From CAYWJA01 sp964458485 (lineage in GTDB: Bacteria > Patescibacteriota > Gracilibacteria > UM-FILTER-43-11), in assembly GCA_964458485.1 (NCBI GenBank), contig CAYWJA010000042.1, positions 1 through 12,060 of the forward strand: a stretch of 12,060 nucleotides of DNA. The letters are read 5' to 3'. Below, one piece after another: positions 1 through 6,200 of the stretch. The notes below the pieces were generated by a model. That model did no database searches and had not been told where the DNA came from. It worked only from the letters and a program-made list of their open reading frames with translations. Made by a program: the position numbers and the translations under genes. The stretch's first letter is position 1. Each line of letters opens with the position of its first letter.

Positions 1-217
1 TTACTATTTCATTTATTTTTTTATTTAGTTTATATATTTGTTTTTTTGGTTGCAGTGGTTTTTTCGCTTTTTTTTGCACAGTTTGTTGCTCTGGTGGTTG
101 CCCAGGTTGTGGTTCTGGTAGGTGTAGCATCCTTCGTGCTTCTTCTTCCCGTGAGCCAGGAAATCTAAAATCACTTGGATGAGGTACTGTCGGACGATTT
201 TTTTTAAACCATGCCAT
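1..217 (-). CDS. Partial hypothetical protein, N-terminal 72 residues, runs off the left edge
   Basis: The minus frame is open from an ATG at 217 to position 1, giving about 72 residues that begin MAWFKKNRPTVPHPSDF. An in-frame stop lies upstream at 236-238, so the ATG is the first possible start. There is no Shine-Dalgarno, as for most genes here. The product is hydrophilic and rich in Pro, Gln, Lys and Glu: a PEPQPGQPPEQQ stretch near residues 37-48 is followed by Lys-rich sequence. No signal peptide or membrane segment is visible. The start lies 30 bp after the stop of the zinc-ribbon membrane protein, so it is probably the second gene of that transcript. I do not recognise the family. The frame is short and cut by the edge, so a chance open frame is possible, but the codon pattern and the operon-like spacing favour a real gene. 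Confidence 0.55.
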   Translation of the reverse strand, partial: MAWFKKNRPTVPHPSDFRFPGSREEEARRMLHLPEPQPGQPPEQQTVQKKAKKPLQPKKQIYKLNKKINEIV

Positions 218-247
218 GATATTTTGGGTTATTGGTTACTTTTTAGC

Positions 248-976
248 CTAACTCCATGGGTCATTATTGATTACTGGAGGAGGTGGCGGTGGTCCGCCAC
301 TGCCTGTATTGGGGTCATTAGGAATTGGTGGTGGATTACTATTATTTTCCGTATTACGTAGGGTACCGCACCAATCACAACAATTTTCACCTGGTGTATC
401 TTCATTGCACTGCCCACAAGGAAGGCGTTGCATGCCTGTATCACCTGCTTCAGGTGGCGTATCTTGCGTGTTGGCATTATTCCCTTTAAAAGGATTCAAA
501 TTATCTTTTGATAGATTACCCTTTTTGATTACTAACATTATTGCTCCTATGGCAACTGCAAGTGCTATCATTGTTCCTATTATGGTTTTGCCATCAGGAC
601 CCATTCCATTTGCTATTAGTACAGCTAGTGCACCAACTCCTAATGAGCTTGGTAGGCTATATTTTTCCCATTTTTTGGGCAATATACGATTTGCCGCAAA
701 GTATGAGGCTATAATCATTGATCCGAAAAGTACAGGTTCCCACCATTCAAGATTTTTTAAATTATTTAGATATTCTATAGCTTCAGGAGGGAGAATACTG
801 TTGGCTTTTTCTGATGTGGCAGATAGTAGTGTTAATGGGGTGACGCTTAACATTGCATTTTCTAATTTCGGGCGAAGCTCTGATACAACATCCGTATTTG
901 GTGGCGTAACAGAATCTATTGTAGGTTCAGTATTAAGCTTATTATGGCGCTGAGATGTTAATGTATTGTTTGTCAT
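248..976 (-). CDS. Membrane protein with one C-terminal zinc ribbon and NNDPW tail
   Basis: This 242-residue protein has a hydrophilic N-terminus (1-78) and three hydrophobic segments at about 81-98, 111-124 and 131-150. These are followed by a basic KKGNLSK stretch and a soluble C-terminal region. The C-terminal region carries one zinc-ribbon-like pair of CxxC knuckles (C187/C190 and C200/C203), then a Pro/Gly-rich linker with six prolines in a row, and ends NNDPWS. I see no cleavable signal peptide. The positive charges after the last segment suggest that the ribbon faces the cytoplasm. The family is unknown to me. The architecture (membrane part, zinc ribbon, flexible linker, NNDPW end) repeats in the GC-rich gene at 1227-2423. 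A consensus promoter lies about 20 bp upstream, the leader is about 15 nt, and there is no Shine-Dalgarno. The stop is TAG. The long frame on the opposite strand is a shadow of this gene. Confidence 0.85.
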   Translation of the reverse strand: MTNNTLTSQRHNKLNTEPTIDSVTPPNTDVVSELRPKLENAMLSVTPLTLLSATSEKANSILPPEAIEYLNNLKNLEWWEPVLFGSMIIASYFAANRILPKKWEKYSLPSSLGVGALAVLIANGMGPDGKTIIGTMIALAVAIGAIMLVIKKGNLSKDNLNPFKGNNANTQDTPPEAGDTGMQRLPCGQCNEDTPGENCCDWCGTLRNTENNSNPPPIPNDPNTGSGGPPPPPPVINNDPWS

Positions 977-994
977 ATTATTTATTGGGTGTAA

Positions 995-1023
995 ATTATA
1001 ATATATTTATTATATTTTGTCAA
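995..1023 (-). promoter_or_regulatory. Consensus sigma70-type promoter for the 248-976 gene
   Basis: On the minus strand TTGACA (1018-1023) and TATAAT (995-1000) are both perfect and exactly 17 nt apart. Transcription should start near 988-992, about 12-16 nt before the ATG at 976. That leaves no room for a normal ribosome binding site, and none is seen. Confidence 0.8.
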
Positions 1024-1055
1024 GACTTCTTGGTTGGTAAATATTTTTATGTTGC

Positions 1056-1146
1056 ATTGTCATTTTCGTAAGAGTGGGAATATTGATTTATAAGCTCTAT
1101 ATTTGTTTGTTATTTACTAGATTTCCGCTTTTGCGGGAATGACAAT
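1056..1146. repeat. Inverted pair of GTCATTCCCGC-type palindromic repeats
   Basis: Two related hairpin elements face each other. The copy at 1121-1146, read on the minus strand, is near canonical: ATTGTCATTCCCGC, an AAAA loop, then GCGGAAAT. The copy at 1056-1081 on the plus strand is degenerate (GTCATTTTCG...GTGGGAAT), but its changes keep the stem as G-U pairs in RNA. Their outer ends form a perfect 9-bp inverted repeat (ATTGTCATT at 1056-1064, AATGACAAT at 1138-1146). Palindromes with arms GTCATTCCCGC/GCGGGAAT are dispersed in many bacterial genomes. They lie at the left border of the GC-rich segment. Confidence 0.7.
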
Positions 1147-1159
1147 TGGTTGGAGTAGT

Positions 1160-1193
1160 GACGGGGACCCTGCATGGTACGCAGGGCCCCGTC
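1160..1193 (-). terminator. Strong GC-rich hairpin after the five-zinc-ribbon gene
   Basis: GACGGGG-A-CCCTGC (1160-1173) pairs with GCAGGG-CCCCGTC (1181-1193). The result is a 13-bp stem with one bulged base and a 7-nt loop, 34 bp past the TGA stop at 1227-1229. It is the natural end point of that transcript, but no U-tract follows on either strand. It may therefore act as a 3'-end stabiliser or a factor-dependent stop rather than a classical intrinsic terminator. Confidence 0.5.
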
Positions 1194-1226
1194 GACTATC
1201 TCGCTATCTACTTCTCCTTTTCCCGG

Positions 1227-2423
1227 TCAGTTCCAGGGATCGTTGTTGGTGGCAGTTCTTCCGCCCGTGGTCGTGCGGCTCGTGGTCATGGGGCGGGTGC
1301 AGTTTCCGCAGAACCGCGCCTGCAGGCGGTTCGGAGTGTTGCAGTGCGGGCAGTTGATGGTCGAGGGCGGCTGCGGCCTGCGGTAGCCGCAGTCGGCGCA
1401 GAACTGTGATCCGTACGACAGTCCGCCGCAGTTTGGGCACGCCTCCGGTGTCGGAGGTGCTGGCTGCCGGAAGGGGTTCTGTGCCTGGTTGGGGTTCGTG
1501 GTGGGGCAGTTCTGGCAGGCTGCATCGTTGCTGGTATTTGCCGTGTTGCAGTTGGGGCAGACCCAGATGTGGGGGTTGGGCTTGCCGCACCCCTGGCACA
1601 CCACGGCGTCGATGTCGTTCACCGTACGGCAGGGCGCTTTGCACTTGAATATGCTGCTGGGCAGCGTAGCACCACACTTGCAGAAATTCTTGTCAGCGTC
1701 GTTTTTTGTGTTGCACGCGGGGCAGGTCTTCTTGGGCGGGGTGAACTCGATGAAGTCCTCCAGGAGGAGGATCGGGATGCCCCTCACCCATCCTGCGAAG
1801 CCGGGCTTTGCGCGGATGACCTCCCAGAAGTGTTTATTGTACTCCTCGGAGCGCAGGAAGACATACCAGATCGTCAGCATAGACATGACCAGGATGTAAG
1901 AGAAGAACAGGCCGAGCTTACCGACCAGCACGTTGATGAGGGCGATGCTGATGACCGCTCTGCTGACCCGGGGGTTCTTGAGGACCCATAGCACGATCGT
2001 GCTGGGGAAGGTGAAGATGGTCAGGAGGATCCCAACGAACTTCAGCTCCCACACGAAGTTGTGAACGTACTCCGCAATGGTCCCCACCTTGCTCAGCGTG
2101 GTGTCGAAGGCCGTGTCGATCTTCTTCGGCTGAGTGAGGAATGCGAACCACATGATCCACAGTGGCACCCAGAGGTACCAGGTGCTGAGGTTCGGCAGGG
2201 CGCCGATGGAGTACTTCATCAGTTGGTACGCTTTGGAGGCGCACCAGAGGCTGATGAAGAAGATTGTTTTGACGATGGACCCGACCTGCTTGACAGCGGC
2301 CCATGCCTCTTCGAGCTCCTCCAGCACACCCGCTTCTGCCGTGGCGGGAAAAAGGGTTATTGTTACAGCTACGCAAAGCGCAGCCACCATGACGGTCGTG
2401 AGAGACCGATCCTTTTTGTTCAT
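1227..2423 (-). CDS. Exported/multi-membrane protein with five C-terminal zinc ribbons and NNDPW tail
   Basis: This 398-residue protein starts with a clear signal peptide: basic MNKKDR, a hydrophobic core at 8-26, and a likely cleavage after AEA at residue 31. Hydrophobic segments follow at about 52-66, 82-97, 127-147, 155-175 and 176-190. From residue 234 come five cysteine knuckle pairs, each a zinc ribbon: C234/C237 with C248/C250, C261/C265 with C276/C279, C289/C292 with C303/C306, C329/C332 with C342/C345, and C358/C361 with C372/C375. A Pro-rich linker (about 312-327) separates ribbons three and four. The end is Thr/Gly-rich, then NNDPWN. Tandem zinc ribbons usually bind proteins or nucleic acid; the partner here is unknown. 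The gene is GC-rich by eye, while neighbours are AT-rich. It has a strong Shine-Dalgarno and a TGA stop, which suggests transfer. The fold resembles the neighbour at 248-976 in layout, not in sequence. Confidence 0.9.
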   Translation of the reverse strand: MNKKDRSLTTVMVAALCVAVTITLFPATAEAGVLEELEEAWAAVKQVGSIVKTIFFISLWCASKAYQLMKYSIGALPNLSTWYLWVPLWIMWFAFLTQPKKIDTAFDTTLSKVGTIAEYVHNFVWELKFVGILLTIFTFPSTIVLWVLKNPRVSRAVISIALINVLVGKLGLFFSYILVMSMLTIWYVFLRSEEYNKHFWEVIRAKPGFAGWVRGIPILLLEDFIEFTPPKKTCPACNTKNDADKNFCKCGATLPSSIFKCKAPCRTVNDIDAVVCQGCGKPNPHIWVCPNCNTANTSNDAACQNCPTTNPNQAQNPFRQPAPPTPEACPNCGGLSYGSQFCADCGYRRPQPPSTINCPHCNTPNRLQARFCGNCTRPMTTSRTTTGGRTATNNDPWN

Positions 2424-2428
2424 GACGT

Positions 2429-2435
2429 CTCCTTT
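2429..2435 (-). promoter_or_regulatory. Strong Shine-Dalgarno of the five-zinc-ribbon gene
   Basis: On the minus strand AAAGGAG lies 5 nt before the ATG at 2423, which fixes the start. It is the only strong ribosome binding site in the window. Immediately upstream is a perfect 6-bp hairpin, TCCGGT-ACA-ACCGGA (2435-2449), whose last base touches the Shine-Dalgarno. Folding could therefore affect ribosome access. Confidence 0.8.
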
Positions 2436-2452
2436 CCGGTTGTACCGGATTT

Positions 2453-2548
2453 GTCTAATGGTTCTGTTGGCAATTTATGGTTTATATATTTTGGGATAGG
2501 CATGCCTATCCCCTACATTGGTTTAAATTGCCAACAGAACCATTAGAC
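2453..2548. repeat. 25-bp perfect inverted repeat around a 20-bp palindrome
   Basis: Positions 2453-2477 are the exact reverse complement of 2524-2548, with arms starting GTCTAATGGTTC. Between them, 2493-2512 is a perfect palindrome, GGGATAGG-CATG-CCTATCCC in outline. The two are nearly concentric, so the whole 96 bp can form one long hairpin or cruciform. It ends 29 bp before the ATG of the GC-rich gene and marks where base composition changes from AT-rich to GC-rich. No transposase is nearby and the element encodes nothing. Confidence 0.85.
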
Positions 2549-2813
2549 GTTCAATGGGGAAATGCTTGAATCTCTTGAAAAGTTCTGACCGTGAATGGTG
2601 CGAACTTTTCTACATGATTCATCCTTGCCTACGAGACGCGATAAATCGACGTCTCTACCGGCTCGGATCACGTTTCTCGCCACTTAAAATAGCGAGATAG
2701 CAGAGATTGATATGCCGTACACCACTCCAAACGGAGAATGAACGGCAAATTTGTCTCTGCTATCAGACGCATAAATTGCGTCTTAAACTGTGATTTTAAA
2801 GAGCAAATAATTT

Positions 2814-2844
2814 AGTCTCAAGTGTAAGTCTCAAGTCTCAAGTG
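2814..2844. repeat. Three AGTCTCA direct repeats
   Basis: AGTCTCA occurs at 2814-2820, 2827-2833 and 2834-2840. The first and last are followed by AGTG. On the minus strand this reads as TTGAGAC units, inside the leader of the GC-rich gene. The role is unknown; it may be a small regulator site or just a slippage product. Confidence 0.5.
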
Positions 2845-2898
2845 ATAATTTTTAGACCTAGAGATAGCTTGAGCTATAGGCGCATTAATTGGCTGATT

Positions 2899-2927
2899 AT
2901 TTTACAATATTTTTTATATAAAGTCAA
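2899..2927 (-). promoter_or_regulatory. Sigma70-type promoter for the leader and five-zinc-ribbon gene
   Basis: On the minus strand TTGACT (2922-2927, 5 of 6 matches to consensus) and TAAAAT (2899-2904, 5 of 6) are separated by exactly 17 nt. Transcription would start near 2892 and give a leader of about 470 nt before the ATG at 2423. Confidence 0.6.
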
Positions 2928-2996
2928 TAGATTTTACTCTGTAAACACGTTTTTTTGTTGCGACGATAATCATCATCATCGCTTTCAGACGGTTGC

Positions 2997-3022
2997 AAAA
3001 AAACGGCTTTGCCTTCGGCAAA
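2997..3022 (-). terminator. Possible intrinsic terminator downstream of the giant gene
   Basis: On the minus strand TTTGCC-GAA-GGCAAA (3022 to 3008) forms a 6-bp hairpin, followed by GCCG and seven T residues (3003 to 2997). The T-run starts four bases after the stem, which is not ideal. It lies about 215 bp past the stop of the giant gene and just upstream of the next promoter, a sensible place to end that transcript. Confidence 0.4.
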
Positions 3023-3075
3023 ACCACTCATCTATCCATTATATGCATACTTTTTACCAAATGTCAAGGGTCTAA

Positions 3076-3094
3076 GGCAGAACTTCGTTCTGCC
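3076..3094. repeat. Perfect 8-bp hairpin in the intergenic gap
   Basis: GGCAGAAC-TTC-GTTCTGCC is a perfect 8-bp stem with a 3-nt loop. No U-tract follows on either strand. It may be a 3'-end structure of the giant gene's transcript or a dispersed repeat. Confidence 0.6.
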
Positions 3095-3232
3095 ATTCCG
3101 CATTTTGCATTTTACTCATCATTAGTCAGTCAATATCTGCTAATCAGTATTTGTATTATCTAATTAATTAGTACATGCAAAATACTAAATGCTAAATGAC
3201 ATTGCAAAATCAAAAATGCAAAATGCGAAATG
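3094..3232. repeat. Inverted repeat with 21-bp arms flanking AT-rich spacer
   Basis: The arm at 3094-3114 (CATTCCGCATTTTGCATTTTA) pairs with 3212-3232 in inverse orientation at 19 of 21 positions; 15 of these are consecutive. The 97-bp spacer is AT-rich, with further ATGC/AAATGC and CTAAAT-type short repeats. It sits directly after the stop of the giant gene. The arms are low in complexity, so part of the match may be compositional. Confidence 0.55.
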
Positions 3233-3237
3233 AAAGC

Positions 3238-6200
3238 TTATGGTCTTTTTCCCGGATATAAGTGCAGATTTAGACGGCCCTGCGGTATAGGTTTTTTCGT
3301 TACTGGGTCTATACCTCCTAAATAAATTTTTTGACCCTTGTCATCTACCCTGCCTGTATCAATAAGTATTTCCTCCCAATCCCAATCATTACCAGTTTTT
3401 TCATTTCTTTTAAGATTTATTTTTTCACCACTCTTCATTGATATTTCAACTGCCTGCTTATAATTATTTGAATTTTTCGGGACTTTATATAGTTGAGATA
3501 GGGGAGCAAAACTTGCACTTCCTAAATATTCATCTATCCACTGCAAATGTTTTTCATTTGTACCAAGTTTAGAAAGATCTTCTATAAAATTACGGGTTTC
3601 GGGGTTCATGCTAAGCAGTCCAGGTGGAAATCCAATTTTCTGAAGTTTTGCATCAACTTCCGGCCAGTGCAATCCCCATTGTGCAACATCTCCTGCTGTT
3701 CTTACTATTCCCAGTGCTACATGCAACCATTGTGCAGCTGCTATAGATATAGTCCTACCGCCTTTACGCAGGAATGGACTTGTTATTCCATAGGCAGCTA
3801 TTAGGTTATCTATAACACCCTTTGTCGGGTCAATCTTAAATGGAGGACTCATTTTCCTTCTGTTAGCATCAATAAAATCAGGAAGCCTACCTTCTTTTAT
3901 TAGCCTATACTCCTCGCTGTGGTATAAAGGCATTCTCCAGAATGTGTACACTTTTGCAGGAGGCCTGTTATTAGGACCTGCAGTTTTAGTTATAACATGC
4001 ACAGGCCTCATATATCTGTCTATATCTTTCGCATATTCTATTCTTCTTCCTGGAGGTACACCCTTGCTTAAAAAAACTTGTTTAGCCTGTTCCCGTGAAG
4101 CGGCATCCATGGCCCAGGTGCGTTCCTTTCTTGAATTTGTTGGTTTTAAACCTGGTGTTTTTGCTTCGCTTACTTCCGAAATATAATAACCGATATTCGG
4201 ATTGCCCTCCAGAAAGTTCAGATGAGATGCTGACTGATTTTTACTTTCATAATAAGCTTGTCTGCCAAGGTTTTTTTGTTCCATTGCCCTATAAAAAGGA
4301 AATGTATAAATACCAAAATACTCAGCTTTTGGATTTATTTTCTTGTCAAAAATGTCATAATGAGGGTGTTCTGGTCGCACCATAGGTGTTGTGGCTGTTT
4401 TAGCTTTTCCATGAAATTTATCAAAAGTAGTCTTATTCATAATATCATCTATCTGTAAATCTCTGGTATGAGGTATGGTAACTATCTTGTCTGGGCGTAT
4501 AATTTCGCGTGTTTGCCTTGCCCACTTAGAAACCCTTGGTATTAGCCATTGATCACCAGCATACATTACATCAAATACAAACCTTGTACTTTCAACTACT
4601 ACTTCCCAGTGCTCTCTTGCAAATTTTCGTAATTCATATTTTTTACCTTTATACCAAAGTTCAACATGGCGTGTGCCATAACGCAATTTTGTTGCACCAG
4701 ATTCACCCATGCTAACAAGGAAGTTTTTTATTGCAGGTGCATAACGTGTATCAACGTTTTTCCAGAAGCCTTCAGCACCGGCACCAGCCCTTTGTTCAAT
4801 ATGCCTCCTACTCCATCTGCTAAGCGAAGTGTAACTGCCAATAACATAATCTTTTGCACGTTGTGTTGCCTTTCTTTTCTTAGTATCTTCTACATCCTTC
4901 AATCTTATTTCCGATTCCATCACCATTGTCCATGTAACAGAGCGTGGGTTATTACGCAATTTAGTAAGAAAAAATGATGATAATTGCCTATCTGCATATT
5001 TTGTACTTTTCATACTAAAATCTTTATTATTAACAGGCTTTACCCATACTTCTTCTAATATATTCATACCAGTAGAAGCTTTATTGCCAGCTTGCCTATC
5101 TTTATTTGCAACATATTCAAAGAAGTTTTCTATGGTCTTTTTTAATATAAAACGACCACGGTCTTCACTGTTTTTATCTACGGAACCGGAAACAATAGCA
5201 GAATAATCAATAGGAAGCCTGACCTTTTCCTTGCTTGATCTAGGTGAACCATCCGGTTTTGTGGATTTGTACCAATCTACAATTTTAGAAAAAGGAACAT
5301 TACTCCTTCTTAACTCTAAAAGCGCTTTGCTGTGGTCAGTGTCTGTAATAGATTCACCTGCATATTTCGTATTATCAAACTTGTCCTTAGCCCTGTCCAA
5401 CAGCACATCCTCATAAGTGCCACCAAGTTTTTTAGCCAATCCTGTAAGTTTGAATTTATCTGTTAATCCTTCTCCAGTAAGCTGTTTTAATGCAATTTCC
5501 GCAGCACCTGCCATAAATAAAAGACGTAAAAGTGTTCTTCCTTTCCCCTTATTCCCTCTTATTGCATGATTTGCCACCTTATAAAGGGCGAACAAAATAG
5601 CAAAACCTGCAGCTCGATTCGCTAAGCTCTGGCCGGGTCCTAAAAGCATATCTTTAACTCCACCTACATATTCGGTAACCCTGTCTCCAAACGTCATTCC
5701 ATCTAGAGCTTCCATTGCTTCTTTATATTTAGCACTACCTTTACTCGGCATATTTTCACGCTTCCGAATCTCCAATTTTAATGTAGTATATATACTTATT
5801 GCTACAGCTTGAGCTTCACTGGTTTTTGGTTTCGTAGCAAGTGGCTTGAAACCATGCAATGTTGAAAGGATACCAATGAACTCTTTTTTGCCTGTAAAGT
5901 TTTTACCTTCATGAAGTATTTTTCCGAACATATCAAGAAGCTTTTGGGTTCCTTTTGCGTCTCTCATGTGATGATCCCACTGATCTACTGTCATATCTGA
6001 ATGCGGATTTTTTGAATCTGGATTTGTATACTTCTTATATGCTTCGTATATTGCATCAGGTTTTATTCCCATCCTTTCTAAATAATCACCTGTACTTTTT
6101 TCCTTGAAGTCAAACATGTTGTAATTCAGATCAACCGATTGGAGATATTTAGTAAAATTTTCAAGTTTCTTTTTATTGCCTGGTGAATTAAGCACAGATG

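Larger units (their letters stand above)
2424..2892 (-). promoter_or_regulatory. Long hairpin-rich 5' leader of the five-zinc-ribbon gene
   Basis: Between the predicted start of transcription (about 2892) and the ATG lies a chain of nearly contiguous perfect or near-perfect inverted repeats. H7 is 2864-2877 (ATAGCT/AGCTAT, flanked by CCTA/AGG). H6 is 2765-2783 (AGACGC/GCGTCT). H5 is 2696-2764: an 11-bp stem GATAGCAGAGA/TCTCTGCTATC, then inner stems TGCCGT/ACGGCA and CTCC/GGAG. H4 is 2675-2697 (TCTCGC/GCGAGA, sharing two bases with H5). H3 is 2633-2655 (GAGACG-CGAT/ATCG-A-CGTCTC). H2 is 2577-2610 (GAAAAGTTC/GAACTTTTC). H1 is the 2453-2548 repeat and H0 is 2435-2449. Three AGTCTCA units lie at 2814-2840. 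No known riboswitch or structured-RNA consensus is recognised. It could be a cis-regulatory leader, a separate small RNA, or a structured recombination or replication site. Confidence 0.5.
2424..3237. other. 814-bp intergenic region without a credible gene
   Basis: No frame here has a credible protein: the longest plus-strand frame (2842-3075) is Phe/His/Tyr-rich with no binding site. Read on the minus strand, the gap holds in order the 3' inverted repeat and hairpins of the giant gene, a terminator candidate (2997-3022), a GCGACGATAATC hairpin (about 2959-2982), a promoter (2899-2927) and the structured leader (2892-2424). Confidence 0.75.

Noticed and set aside
267..953. Long plus-strand frame of 228 codons opposite the zinc-ribbon membrane gene
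   Set aside because: It mirrors a minus-strand gene that has a consensus promoter, membrane segments and a zinc ribbon. The plus product is a Gly/Pro-rich shadow without a binding site.
1204..1991. Several long alternative frames on both strands in the GC-rich segment
   Set aside because: High GC makes stops rare. Only the 1227-2423 frame has a Shine-Dalgarno, signal peptide and regular cysteine pairs.
2453..2548. Insertion sequence with terminal inverted repeats
   Set aside because: The arms enclose only 46 bp and no transposase is found in the window; only a non-autonomous element would be possible.
2577..2783. tRNA, tmRNA, RNase P, SRP RNA or integron attC site
   Set aside because: The hairpins lack the conserved motifs of each RNA class I checked and the paired core sites of attC; no integrase is present.
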